This document shows, in pieces, positions 55,668 to 64,000 of a stretch of 64,000 nucleotides of DNA. This stretch comes from Haloplasmatales bacterium 4B (GTDB lineage: Bacteria > Bacillota_I > Bacilli_A > Haloplasmatales > Haloplasmataceae). The first letter of the stretch is position 1; every line of letters starts with the position of its first letter. The translations under genes were made by a program, and so were the position numbers. The DNA is taken from assembly GCA_003586005.1 (NCBI GenBank), contig NSKI01000008.1, positions 1 to 64,000 of the forward strand, in the 5' to 3' direction. The notes under the pieces were generated by a model. The model ran no database searches, had not been told where the DNA came from, and saw only the letters and a program-made list of their open reading frames with translations.

Positions 55668-55703
55668 AGGTGAACTGATTAAGCCATCAGTTCACTTTTT
55701 TAT
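55668..55703 (+). terminator. Terminator of the CD3324-like gene
   Basis: AAGGTGAACTGAT pairs with ATCAGTTCACTTT (one G-U), followed by TTTTTATT. Confidence 0.9.
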
Positions 55704-55844
55704 TATTTTTAAATAATGTGAGTTTATAGTAAATTACATTTATATCAATCTGTTATTCATACAAATATGGAGAAATATGATATACTTAAATAGTATTTAT
55801 AAACTATTTAGTTAAAATAATATTAAAATAAAAGAGATGAGAGT

Positions 55845-56303
55845 ATGGTAAAAACAGTTAGTGAAATTCAAAAAGAAAGAATTAAGGAATTGGAAGAAAA
55901 AGCGAAGGTATTATTAGAAAAATGCAATGTTTTAACGCTTGCATCTGTTAATGAGAATGGGTATCCTCGAATATGTGCAATATCAAAAATTAGGTCTAAC
56001 GGCTTTTTAGAAATCTATTTTATGACATCGAAAAGGTCTCATTTGAACGGAAAAGCAACACACTTTGAAAATAATACAAAGGCTAGTGTTTGCTATTATC
56101 TTGACGGAGACAGCGTAACACTTATAGGAAATATTGAAATTATTGAGAATATGGATGAAAAAAGAAAGTTTGAAAATGATTGTGACAAAAATTTTTTCAA
56201 AAAAGGAATTCAAGATCCTAAGTGTTATGTGTTAAAATTTAGTACTAATGAAGCAACTTTTTGGATTGAGGGCAAATTTAGAACCTGTAAATATAAAGCT
56301 TAA
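55845..56303 (+). CDS. Pyridoxamine 5'-phosphate oxidase-like flavin-binding protein
   Basis: A 152-residue split-barrel protein. VLTLASVNENGYPRICAISK is the usual opening strand pair, followed by FLEIYFMTSKRSHLNGKATH and ASVCYYLDGDSVTLIGNIEI; the C-terminal ATFWIEGKFRTC is like the general-stress and FMN-binding branch. Likely binds FMN or F420-like cofactors; substrate not known. Monocistronic, next to an IS remnant. Confidence 0.9.
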   Translation: MVKTVSEIQKERIKELEEKAKVLLEKCNVLTLASVNENGYPRICAISKIRSNGFLEIYFMTSKRSHLNGKATHFENNTKASVCYYLDGDSVTLIGNIEIIENMDEKRKFENDCDKNFFKKGIQDPKCYVLKFSTNEATFWIEGKFRTCKYKA

Positions 56304-56305
56304 GT

Positions 56306-56515
56306 TTAAAGTACTGAATTTGTCAAGTAGACAGTGTTAAAAAATAAATATTTAAGTTTTGCTAAGGCTTGATTACGATATTCAATCGGAGTTAAGCCTT
56401 TAATTTCACTTGAAATCTTTGACTTCTGTAACAAACAATATAATTGACTATTGCTTTTGTAATACATTTTAGACTTTAACGTACCCCAAAATAATATAAA
56501 ACCAAAGATATTCAT
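56306..56515 (-). pseudogene. IS3-family transposase remnant
   Basis: The minus strand reads FWGTLKSKMYYK, then after a gap KGLTPIEYRNQALAKL. These are the (F)FGTLKSEMYY block and the LSPVEYR end of IS150-type OrfB, but the 30-40 residues between them are mostly missing, so an internal deletion occurred. The tail (FFNTVYLTNSVL) runs into GTCTACTTGACAAA, which resembles the terminal bases of this IS family. Not functional. Confidence 0.82.
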
Positions 56516-56676
56516 AATATTTTATTACTCATTATTTCTCTTAAAATTTATATTAATCCTTATTATACATAAAAATACCCGGTAAGATAAACTCTTTTTT
56601 TAAATTGTCTATCCTACAAGGGTATATTATAGTTTGGGACCCTAAACTGATTTCTTTATTATAATAATTTTTTCCA
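56516..56676. other. Intergenic region, nothing certain
   Basis: A loose inverted repeat (ATACCC...GGGTAT, 56576-56625) and a GTTT/AAAC palindrome (near 56632-56648) lie here. They may be relics of the IS or a weak terminator of the cyclase gene. Confidence 0.35.
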
Positions 56677-57291
56677 TTAACACTTAGCAACCACTCTTAA
56701 AAGTGATGCATCAGCTTTAATCTTTAATGGAAAACAAAAGACTTCACATGTTTTATTTAATAATAAATTTAAATTGCATAAATTTTCAATTATAAAAATA
56801 TTATTACTAAGTAACATTTTATGAATTGAAAATGGATAATAATCAGGGGATGGTGTGTCAAAACCAACCAATTTTACATTTTTACTAATTAAAAACTCAG
56901 CTAAATTAGTTGTGATGACAGGATATTTTAGAAAGTATTCTTTTGCTTTAAAATATTTATCAAAACCAGTATAAAATAAAACTATATCATTATTTTTAAT
57001 CATTTTTTCATATTCTTCTTTATAATCAATAATGTCTTCACCTAAGACATTTAAAACTATAGCTTTACCGCAAAATTTATCTATTGAATATTGATCTATT
57101 GTCATTGTAGATTTTGTCATATGCATAGGAGAATCAAGATGTGTACCTACATGCATACTTGTCTTTAACATAAAATTATTATATTTGTTTTCATCAAAAA
57201 ATTTATCTTGTTTTAAAATAAAATTATCATCACCAGGAAAAATTGGCATTTCATTTTCCATGACATGTGTTAAATCAATTAAGTTACTCAT
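56677..57291 (-). CDS. Cyclase family metal hydrolase (kynurenine-formamidase-like)
   Basis: A 204-residue protein of the cyclase/formamidase fold. Metal motif HVGTHLDSPMHM (H-x-G-T-H-x-D-x-P-x-H) at residues 47-58 is intact. KFCGKAIVLNVLG, IVLFYTGFDKYF and VGFDTPSPDYYP complete the family pattern. Members hydrolyse N-formyl amides or make cyclic compounds; the substrate is unknown here. It is the second gene of an operon with the DUF1648 protein, 8 bp apart. Confidence 0.92.
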   Translation of the reverse strand: MSNLIDLTHVMENEMPIFPGDDNFILKQDKFFDENKYNNFMLKTSMHVGTHLDSPMHMTKSTMTIDQYSIDKFCGKAIVLNVLGEDIIDYKEEYEKMIKNNDIVLFYTGFDKYFKAKEYFLKYPVITTNLAEFLISKNVKLVGFDTPSPDYYPFSIHKMLLSNNIFIIENLCNLNLLLNKTCEVFCFPLKIKADASLLRVVAKC

Positions 57292-57299
57292 ATCATTAC

Positions 57300-57620
57300 C
57301 TAATATGATGTAATATAAAATATTGATAAAACTATTTGTATTGCCAAAACTAAATAAAAACCAAAGTAAACTTTTTTTACATTAGGATTACTAACACTTA
57401 TTTTATCAATAAAATACATCAAAATTAATATCCCCGGGAATAGCACTGATACTGTTAATTTTCCAGCATAGCGGTCCACTTTCCCTCCACTCCAATGAAC
57501 TGGAACCTGATTAGGAATTGAGAAATAGGTTATTATCCCTAAAATGATAGATGCAGCTAAGATAATAATAATAACTTTATTCTCTTTAACAAATTTTTTT
57601 TTCAACTTTATCACCCTCAT
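57300..57620 (-). CDS. DUF1648/SdpI-like small membrane protein
   Basis: A 106-residue protein with three membrane helices (residues 15-35, 55-75, 85-105) and the DUF1648 motif IPNQVPVHWSGGKVDRYAGK. In SdpI, DUF1648 forms part of a peptide-immunity protein; this short version has only one copy. Operon with the cyclase gene. Confidence 0.88.
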   Translation of the reverse strand: MRVIKLKKKFVKENKVIIIILAASIILGIITYFSIPNQVPVHWSGGKVDRYAGKLTVSVLFPGILILMYFIDKISVSNPNVKKVYFGFYLVLAIQIVLSIFYITSY

Positions 57621-57687
57621 ACTATTTATATTTAAAATTCTATAATAATTGTATCTAATAATAATGAAATTATCCAGTTAAATTTAA

Positions 57688-58586
57688 TTATTTCTTAAAA
57701 TTCAATTGTTTTTGCAAACGATCAAAACCTATCACTGTATTTGGAAAAATATTTGTCGCATTTTTTATATAAAGATTAGGATCAAACATCGCCGGACTAA
57801 AATGAGTTAATATTAATTCTCGAACATTACCTGCTTTAGCCAGATTTGCTGCTTCACTAAAGGTCATGTGTTTATATTTTATTGCTTTTTCAATATCTGC
57901 ATTATCACCATAAGAACCCTCACAAATGAATAAATCACTATCCTTTATAAATTGTGATATTGTACTTATTGGTCTTGTATCAGTAATAATACAAATTTTA
58001 AGTCCTTTCCTTACTTCTCCTAATACCATATCTGGTGTATATGTTTGCTTTTCAAAATCTATCTTTTCTCCTTTTTGGAGTTTATTAAATAATAATTTAG
58101 GTACTTTATTTCTTTCTGCTTTTAAAATATCAAATTTAGGTCTTCTTTTAATTATGAATTGATATCCTAAGCAAATCGTAGAATGGTCCAAGTTTATTGT
58201 TTTAATTTCTACTTGTCCAAATGCATAACATCCGGGATTCTCATAGGCTATTAATTCATAAGGTAAATATGGTAATAATACTTTTAATCCTTTTAAAAGT
58301 TGATCGAGACCAGTTGGACCAATGATTGTAAGTGAATCTTTGCGACCGCTATTGCCAATTGTTGATAAAAGACCAGGTAAGCCAAATAAATGATCTCCAT
58401 GAAAATGGGTTAGACAAATTATATCAATTGACTTAAATCCCTACCCAAGTAGTTTCATACTTACTTGACAACCTTCACCACAATCAATTAAGATTTTTTT
58501 TCCTGATAATTTATCAAAGTAGAAGTTAGAAACCGCTCAGGAATTGGCATGCTTCCACCGCTACCAAGTAACGCTATATCAATCAT
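57688..58586 (-). pseudogene. rnz: Decayed ribonuclease Z gene
   Basis: Read from ATG 58586: MIDIALLGSGGSMPIPERFL, then a frameshift in an A8 run (58494-58501; A9 would restore EKKILIDCGEGCQ). KLLG-TAG-GFKS has a stop at 58441-58443, then the metal motif CLTHFHGDHLFGLPGLL. The rest is intact to the end, with FICEGSYGD and LTHFSPAMF. So 3' processing of tRNA by this copy would fail, unless the slip is corrected or is a sequence error. The open 167-codon stretch at 57688-58191 is only the C-terminal half. RNase Z is often essential, so another copy or RNA-based route is expected. Confidence 0.9.
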
Positions 58587-59668
58587 ATAACTTCAATAGT
58601 TGAATTTAACGATACAATTATTTCTTTAGTCTCGTTAAAATATTTCTCATGATTATATAATAACTTATCATCTAATTGTTTAAAAAAATATAATGAAAAA
58701 GTTTTATCTACTGGGTCTTTATAACGGTATAGAAGTTTTGCTTTCGGATTAATTAAATCTATATCTAATTGATTTTTTCCGATGGACTTTGTTATATTGA
58801 TTGAAAAAGCCATCCCTATTAAACGTTCTATACCAACTTGATCGGATAAAAAATTACCCAGTGAATAAACAACAAATGTCTTCTGTTTATCATTTTCAAT
58901 TACTTCAATCGGTTGTATTACATGTGGATGATGTCCTAGTATCAAATCAACACCTAAAGTTGATAAATATTCTGCCTGTTCATTTTGTAACTTAGAAGGA
59001 TATTGCTCATATTCATTCCCCCAATGCATTGAAACAATAATAATATCAACCCTATCCTTTACTGATTCGATATCCTTTTTTGCAATTTTAGGTGAATATA
59101 AATTAACTAAATATTCTTTACCTTTTGGAACAGGTATTCCATTAGTACCATATGTATAAGCAACAAATGCAAACTTAATATTATTTCTAACAAATACTTT
59201 AACTCTGTTTTTTACACTAAAATCTGTTCCTGAATATATTATTTTTTGCTTATTCCAATAATCAAGTGAATTTTTAATTGCTTCTTCGCCCCTATCTAAT
59301 GAATGATTATTAGCTAGCGATATTAAATTAAAACCACTATCTATAAGCGCATCACCAATTTCATAAGGACTGTTAAAACGAGGATAGCTTGATAGTCCTA
59401 TTTCACTACCTCCAAGAATTGTTTCCTGATTAACAAAAGCAATATCATGACTTTTAATATATGGTTTAATATCTTGATAAATTAGTTTAAAATCATAAAA
59501 TCCATCATGATAACTAGAATTATAGATAGAGTCATGAATTAGATTATCACCTACTGCGACTAAAGAGGCTTGATAATTTTCATCATTGCTTACCACCCTT
59601 GATGAATCCAATTCAATCTTACTACAGCCAAAAAAACATAAAATAAAAAATAACATTATTTTTTTCAT
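58583..59668 (-). CDS. CapA-family poly-gamma-glutamate-type lipoprotein
   Basis: A 361-residue lipoprotein with signal peptide and lipobox (FFILCFFGC, Cys15). It belongs to the PGA_cap metallophosphatase-like family: VAVGDNLIHDSIYN, FVNQETILGGSE, LISLANNHSLDRGEEAI, YTYGTNGIPVP, VSMHWGNEYEQYPS and GHHPHVIQPIEV are in order. These proteins take part in poly-glutamate capsule or related envelope steps. Its end overlaps the start of the decayed rnz gene by 4 bases, so the two shared a transcript. Confidence 0.93.
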   Translation of the reverse strand: MKKIMLFFILCFFGCSKIELDSSRVVSNDENYQASLVAVGDNLIHDSIYNSSYHDGFYDFKLIYQDIKPYIKSHDIAFVNQETILGGSEIGLSSYPRFNSPYEIGDALIDSGFNLISLANNHSLDRGEEAIKNSLDYWNKQKIIYSGTDFSVKNRVKVFVRNNIKFAFVAYTYGTNGIPVPKGKEYLVNLYSPKIAKKDIESVKDRVDIIIVSMHWGNEYEQYPSKLQNEQAEYLSTLGVDLILGHHPHVIQPIEVIENDKQKTFVVYSLGNFLSDQVGIERLIGMAFSINITKSIGKNQLDIDLINPKAKLLYRYKDPVDKTFSLYFFKQLDDKLLYNHEKYFNETKEIIVSLNSTIEVI

Positions 59669-59774
59669 TATATCACCTACTCATTATCTTATTTTATACT
59701 CGAAAACAAGATATATTCAAGTTCATTTCATATAATGCTTTATTATGAAAATAATAAAAACGTGAGGTGGAAAC

Positions 59775-61085
59775 ATGAAAAAAACCGCAAAAGGACTTTC
59801 AGTTTTTAGTTTAACCATGATGGCGTTAGGAAGTGTCATTGGTGGTTCATTCTTTTTAGGTTCAGCAATTTCTTTAAAAAACGCCGGACCTAGTATTGTT
59901 TTAGCTTATATCCTAGCAGGAATAATTATTTGTTTTATTTTATTTGCTTTATCAGAATTAACAGTTGCCGACCCTACCCCTGGATCATTTCAAAAATTTG
60001 CTAGAAGAGAATTTGGAAAAGGGATGGGATTTATAATTGGTTGGATTTATTGGACCGGTTTAGTTTTAGCTTTAAGTAGTGAAGCTGTTGCTGTATCAAC
60101 ATTTATAAAAATTTGGTTCCCAAATTTAGCGATTCCTATTATTGGTTTAGTTATAATTGTATTAGTCACAATCATTAATTTACTAGGAACAGAAAAATTA
60201 AGTTTTCTAGAAAGTTGTTTAGCTGTTATTAAGGTTCTTACGATATTTGGCTTTATCGTTTTTGCTTATTTACTAATTTTTGGAAATCAAATCGATCTAG
60301 TAGATATTAAAAACCAAGCCTTTATGCCCAATGGATTTAAAGGTTTATCCGGAAGCATGTTAATTGTAATCTTTACTTATGCTGGTTTTGAAATAATAGG
60401 TTTAGCGGCTTCTGAAACAGCAAATCCCAATAAAGTTATTCCCAAAGCAATTTTGTCAACAATAATAATATTGATTAGTTTATATACATTATCATCACTA
60501 GCAATTATATTATTAATCCCTACAAATGAAATTACAGCTAATATTTCTCCACTGGTCGCAGCTTTTGATTATCATAATATAACCTGGTTTGGTAAAGTAA
60601 TAAACTTCATAATGGTAAGCGCCATTTTGTCAACTATGCTTGCCGCTACTTTTAGTTTAGCAAGAATGCTTAGAGCCTTAGCTATTGATGGATTCGCACC
60701 ATCATTCCTAAAAGACATTGGTGACATCCCCTATCGCGGCATTATTTTTTCTGGAAGTGCGATTTTAGTTTTCTTTAGTTTATCATTTGTATTACCAGAA
60801 CAAATTTATATTTTCTTAGTTAGCTCAAGTGGTTTTACATTCTTATTTATCTATTTAATTATCTTATTAACTCATAAAAAATTTAGAAAAAAAACTGGCT
60901 GCCCACAAAAAGGGAGTTGCCAATTACCATTTTATCCCTATTCATCTTGGATAAGTATTATTGGACTTGTATTATTTATGATTAGTATGCCATTTGTGAA
61001 AGGACAAGGTTCAGGTTTATTAGCAGGAGTAACACTTGTTTTATTCTACATTTTCATTTATTTTTTAGTAAGGAAAAAAATATAA
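59775..61085 (+). CDS. APC-family amino acid permease
   Basis: A 436-residue transporter with 12 helices. LGSVIGGSFFLGSAISLKNA is the family's helix-1 pattern and GFEIIGLAASETANPNKVIP the helix-6/loop consensus. It imports an amino acid or exchanges it; the substrate is not clear from sequence. GGTGG precedes the ATG. Convergent with the AEC gene. Confidence 0.94.
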   Translation: MKKTAKGLSVFSLTMMALGSVIGGSFFLGSAISLKNAGPSIVLAYILAGIIICFILFALSELTVADPTPGSFQKFARREFGKGMGFIIGWIYWTGLVLALSSEAVAVSTFIKIWFPNLAIPIIGLVIIVLVTIINLLGTEKLSFLESCLAVIKVLTIFGFIVFAYLLIFGNQIDLVDIKNQAFMPNGFKGLSGSMLIVIFTYAGFEIIGLAASETANPNKVIPKAILSTIIILISLYTLSSLAIILLIPTNEITANISPLVAAFDYHNITWFGKVINFIMVSAILSTMLAATFSLARMLRALAIDGFAPSFLKDIGDIPYRGIIFSGSAILVFFSLSFVLPEQIYIFLVSSSGFTFLFIYLIILLTHKKFRKKTGCPQKGSCQLPFYPYSSWISIIGLVLFMISMPFVKGQGSGLLAGVTLVLFYIFIYFLVRKKI

Positions 61086-61114
61086 AAGCTTCAAAATAGA
61101 AGCCTTGATAAAAA

Positions 61115-62065
61115 CTATATTGGAAATAATACACTAACAATACCAATTATAAAACTTATAGTTAAAACACTCATCACTGTGGAAGAAAACACAATTTGTG
61201 ATGATAAATCTGGTTCAATATCATATTCGATTGCTAATAGGACATTATTAACTGCACTAGGAGCACCAGAAATTATTATAATCACTTGACTAATGACAGG
61301 GTCAAGTTTTTCAATTTGAAATAATTTTACTAACAAAAAAGCTAAAAGAGGACTAATTATTAATCTCATAAAATTTGAAAGATATAATTTAGGAACTTTA
61401 AACTTAATTTTTGTTTCGGCTAATTGTGCGCCTAGTGTAACTAAAGCAAGTGGTACTAATCCTTTACTTAAGCTATCCAAAGAATTCCATATTGGAGCAA
61501 TAACTGAAAGATTAAGTGAACGAAATAATATTGCAAATACTACTGCATAGATTATCGGCATTTTTAATGTTTCAATTAATGAGTGAATTACTTGTTTTTC
61601 ACCTGCATTTGCATTATAAATTCCAAAGGTATTTAATAATATACTTTGAGAAAGCATTATAACTACTTGAACTGATAAAGCAGTTAGAACAATAACTTCG
61701 TTATCTTTATACAAAAGTAATAATAACGGAATACAATAATTTCCACTATTAAAAAAGACAACTGAGTTCACAAATGCACTTCTCGTTCTTTTTGGAAACT
61801 TAAATATAATACTTACGATATGACTCAGAATTAACAGTATAAAAAATAAAATCAATATAAGAAAAATAATTTTCATAAATATAGAAGCATTTATAGAAGC
61901 TTTGAAGATGTTTGTAAATAATAATGCTGGCAAAAAGATATAAAACTGCAACTTTGCAAGTGTACTAGTGTTTAAATGAAATTTCTTTTGCAGTAAAAAT
62001 CCAACAACGATTTGTAAAAAAATTGGGATAATGACATTAACAATTATTTTAATAAATTCTGACAT
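61115..62065 (-). CDS. AEC (auxin efflux carrier) family transporter
   Basis: A 316-residue membrane protein with about ten helices. FFNSGNYCIPLLLLLYKDNE and the second repeat end SGAPSAVNNVLLAIEYD show the two five-helix repeats of the family. Bacterial members carry organic acids such as malate. The start was set at ATG 62065 with GGAGAG five bases upstream; a TTG seven codons earlier lacks a ribosome site. Confidence 0.92.
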   Translation of the reverse strand: MSEFIKIIVNVIIPIFLQIVVGFLLQKKFHLNTSTLAKLQFYIFLPALLFTNIFKASINASIFMKIIFLILILFFILLILSHIVSIIFKFPKRTRSAFVNSVVFFNSGNYCIPLLLLLYKDNEVIVLTALSVQVVIMLSQSILLNTFGIYNANAGEKQVIHSLIETLKMPIIYAVVFAILFRSLNLSVIAPIWNSLDSLSKGLVPLALVTLGAQLAETKIKFKVPKLYLSNFMRLIISPLLAFLLVKLFQIEKLDPVISQVIIIISGAPSAVNNVLLAIEYDIEPDLSSQIVFSSTVMSVLTISFIIGIVSVLFPI

Positions 62066-62186
62066 TTTTCTCTCCGTAATTTCCAAATTTAAAAGTATAA
62101 ATATATATTTTTAGTAATTAATATAGGCGCTTTTTTCACATATATTTAATTAAAAGTTGCATAATATTAATAAAAGGAGTGATTAA

Positions 62187-62699
62187 ATGGATCAATTATA
62201 TGAACTTGATATTAAAATATCAGAAAATTTATTTATCCATTACATTCAAAATAGTCACATTGCCAACGTATTTATAAACAACTCAGAAAAAAATTTGTTA
62301 ACAAAAAGTGCTGAAACCATGTCTTTTAAAGGTTTGTTAAATCTAATCGCCTTTTATACCCAATCGAGTAATTATGCCATTGCAGAGGACGGAACAATTT
62401 TATATTCAAATATCATTGATATAGGCGATGATATGTATCTACAATTAGAAGACAGTTTAGAATATTTTGACGAGTTAATTGGTGATGTATTAAGAGATTA
62501 TGATAATGGTTATCAAATAACATTATATTCAAAAACTAATCAATATGAAAACGACATCGAAATTGCTGCTTATTATTTATTCGATTCCGTAAAAGATTTA
62601 TTTCAAGAGATTGAAGACTTTCGAACAAATGATTTATATAAGTTAAAAATAAAACTTAATCATAAACTTGATGAATTCCATTATCAAGTAAATCATTAA
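62187..62699 (+). CDS. Hypothetical acidic protein
   Basis: A 170-residue cytosolic protein, acidic, with alternating strands in residues 60-125 (YAIAEDGTILYSNIIDIGDD, YQITLYSKTN) and a helical C terminus. No family recognised. AGGAG lies seven bases before the ATG. Monocistronic; a 280-bp gap follows. Confidence 0.72.
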   Translation: MDQLYELDIKISENLFIHYIQNSHIANVFINNSEKNLLTKSAETMSFKGLLNLIAFYTQSSNYAIAEDGTILYSNIIDIGDDMYLQLEDSLEYFDELIGDVLRDYDNGYQITLYSKTNQYENDIEIAAYYLFDSVKDLFQEIEDFRTNDLYKLKIKLNHKLDEFHYQVNH

Positions 62700-62977
62700 A
62701 GATATACGGACTGCAAATAAATGATATAATTTTGAACAATAATAACACAATATTTCTAATTAATTTTCAATTTTAGAATCATCTTCAAATTCTAGGCTCT
62801 ATCCTATTTTTATTTATTGATTATAAACCAACCTATTTATTATAATACCTAATGTTAAAATAAGTATACTAGCACCAAAACAACCAATCTTTTATTCAAA
62901 TAAACACTCTCACTTTCACATTACAATTATAACATCAATATATGTTCTAAACAAATTTGATAGTTCCAACTAATTAT
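62700..62977. other. Intergenic region
   Basis: AT-rich, no promoter or repeat identified with confidence. The next recognisable sequence is the DUF326 remnant. Confidence 0.4.
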
Positions 62978-63040
62978 ATGCATAAAGAGTGTGCTGAAAT
63001 TTGTAAGAAATGTGCTGATTTATGTAGAAAAATGACCTAG
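62978..63040 (+). pseudogene. Remnant of a Cys-rich four-helix protein (DUF326 type)
   Basis: An isolated 20-codon frame (MHKECAEICKKCADLCRKMT) carries the C-x3-C-x2-C-x3-C spacing seen in copper-binding four-helix DUF326 proteins (about 105-120 residues). Upstream coding sequence is gone, but a terminator remains just after it, so it is likely the tail of a lost gene. Confidence 0.65.
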
Positions 63041-63052
63041 TAAACGATGCTC

Positions 63053-63079
63053 AAAGAATCCATCTCGGGTTCTTTTTTC
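63053..63079 (+). terminator. Terminator behind the DUF326 remnant
   Basis: AAAGAATCC pairs with GGGTTCTTT (one G-U), followed by TTTCATTTG. Confidence 0.75.
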
Positions 63080-63163
63080 ATTTGTAATTATTTAATTAAA
63101 ATTAAAAAAGAAGCAAATATAAATTACTTCTCATTTACAATTACTTTCATATTAATGGATTAT

Positions 63164-63552
63164 TTACTGTCTTGTTTCATCAATTACTGATGTTAATTCT
63201 TTTTCAACAACTGATGCAATGTCTACTAGTTCTTCATTTGCCATCATACCAATTAACTTAGTTGGTTTCGACATCCCTATAAATACATGACCTTTCTATC
63301 CATACACAACCATTTTACATGGTAAAAAAAACCCAACTTCTAGATGTTTTTCTAAAACTTGTTTGGCTTGATGAGGATTACATACTTCCAGTATCTTAAA
63401 TTCATTTTCAAAATCTAACCCTTTTCTTTTAACTTATCTTTAAAATTTAGTTCCCATAAAACTCCAAACTTTCGCTTACTTAAATTATTTTTTAAATCTT
63501 CAACTGCTTGATCAAAGTTTTTATTGGTTTCTACTTGGTAGTTGATATCCAT
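63164..63552 (-). pseudogene. Decayed DUF302 family gene
   Basis: From ATG 63552 (GAGG upstream) the frame reads MDINYQVETNKNFDQAVEDL, then FGVLWELNFKDKLKEKG. It is broken by a one-base loss, continues LDFENEFKILEVCNPHQAKQ and LEVGFFLPCKMVVYG, then has an in-frame TAG, and ends GHVFIGMSKPTKLIGMMANE. The family core is otherwise intact. It follows the SHOCT gene in one unit and is close to the DUF326 remnant, so both may have belonged to a metal or redox stress set. Confidence 0.88.
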
Positions 63553-63567
63553 GTAGGTTCCTCAACA

Positions 63568-63801
63568 TTATTTTTTATTAATTAATTCTTTTTTACGTAA
63601 ATATTCCTTTTCTGTTAATTCTCCATTAACAAACTTTGTATTTAACTCATCTATTGCAGAATTCTTATTTTTTTGTAAATGATTTGAAGCAAATAATTTA
63701 TATACTACAAAAACAATTATCCCTATAAGTATTATGTGGATAATAAAACCCCAAACAACAAACATCCCATATCCATCGTCATAACCGTACATCATTGGCA
63801 A
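63568..63801 (-). CDS. Small SHOCT-domain membrane protein
   Basis: A 77-residue protein with a Tyr/Met-rich N terminus (MPMMYGYDDGYGM), one membrane span (residues 17-38) and a SHOCT tail (ELNTKFVNGELTEKEYLRKK). SHOCT domains are oligomerisation helices on short membrane proteins. AAAGGAG is a few bases before the ATG. It precedes the decayed DUF302 gene. Confidence 0.9.
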   Translation of the reverse strand: MPMMYGYDDGYGMFVVWGFIIHIILIGIIVFVVYKLFASNHLQKNKNSAIDELNTKFVNGELTEKEYLRKKELINKK

Positions 63802-63918
63802 TTTACTCCTTTTTTTATAATATCGCTTTTTTATAGTTTAAGCAGAAAATCTATAGTAATTCTGCATATCCAGTATGTATTTTATAAAATTTACAATCGT
63901 ATAACTTTTGTTTTCAAT

Positions 63919-63958
63919 CAAAAAAGCTAGAAATTGAATACATATCAACTCTAACTTT
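63919..63958 (-). terminator. Terminator of a gene beyond the right edge
   Basis: AAAGTTAGA pairs with TCTAGCTTT (one G-U) on the minus strand, followed by TTTTTTGATTG. The gene it ends must lie to the right of the window. Confidence 0.75.
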
Positions 63959-64000
63959 TTAAAAGCTACATTGTCTTTTTTGTAAATCAATACTTCTCAA

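Noticed and set aside
57688-58191. Stand-alone beta-lactamase-fold protein
   Set aside because: It is the C-terminal half of rnz; the metal-binding half is upstream behind a stop and a frameshift.
24403-63552. Stop codon reassignment (TGA as Trp, as in Mycoplasma) to explain the broken genes
   Set aside because: The stops in the decayed genes are TAA, TAG and TGA alike, several with frameshifts, and intact genes use TGG for Trp.
1-64000. CRISPR array or large tandem repeats
   Set aside because: No regularly spaced direct repeats were seen; the only long internal similarity is between mreB paralogues.
1-64000. tRNA or rRNA operon
   Set aside because: No tRNA cloverleaf or rRNA landmark sequence was recognised by eye; a covariance search could still find one.

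Overview
The window is very AT-rich and reads in the standard bacterial code (TGG for Trp, TGA used as stop). Gene content and order point to a spore-forming low-GC Bacillota: spoIIGA-sigE-sigG, the ylmC-ylmE-sepF-ylmG-ylmH-(divIVA position)-ileS string, pgsA-recA-rny-ymdB-spoVS, recU-ponA, a CotF-type coat protein and a type-B RNase P RNA. Five clustered mreB paralogues suggest the Haloplasma/Turicibacter neighbourhood. Haloplasma is known for multiple MreBs and contractile cells, but this placement is inference and no 16S rRNA is present to confirm it.

Layout. 1-1259: remains of an IS3-type element and an alpha/beta hydrolase. 1260-10616 (minus strand): the most distinctive region. In transcription order it holds a small membrane-anchored coiled-coil protein with its own terminator, then mreB5-mreB4-mreB3, a 621-aa protein with a C-terminal PIN-like domain, mreB2-mreB1, and a 465-aa protein with a SAP-like segment and a C-terminal membrane anchor. 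The MreBs form two duplicated pairs (5-4 and 2-1, same internal order) plus a singleton (3). No mreC or mreD is in the window, so this looks like a multi-filament cytoskeletal module rather than a standard elongasome operon. 10865-13146: a YwaF-like membrane protein coupled to a GGDEF/HD-GYP protein. 14014-18968: an operon of a large membrane-anchored beta-propeller protein with an ABC-2 type exporter. 19654-26386: a small hypothetical protein, a coat protein, an EAL phosphodiesterase, trmB, pepV, a decayed rsuA, a Pro/Gln-rich coiled-coil protein and plsC.

26691-36190: the division/sporulation block (T-box-controlled ileS back to prsW). 36298-45547: hsp20, an iron alcohol dehydrogenase, a GNAT enzyme, a MazG-like enzyme, spoVS-ymdB-rny, recA, pgsA, a decayed 3-methyladenine glycosylase gene and rnpB. 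45798-51858: recU-ponA and a pair of unusual membrane proteins, one CvpA-like. 51977-64000: metabolic and transport genes (M19 dipeptidase, MFS exporter with an ArsR-type regulator, CD3324-like small regulator, flavin-binding protein, cyclase, CapA lipoprotein, APC and AEC transporters) mixed with pseudogenes (rnz, a DUF302 gene, a DUF326 remnant, an IS3 remnant).

Two themes stand out. One is a spore-forming, peptidoglycan-making cell (PBP1A, SigE/SigG, coat proteins) with an expanded MreB cytoskeleton and unstudied partners. The other is active gene decay: rsuA, mpg, rnz and a DUF302 gene are all recognisable end to end but carry stops and frameshifts. Many start codons below were moved inward from the longest reading frame because a good Shine-Dalgarno sequence or a promoter decides them.
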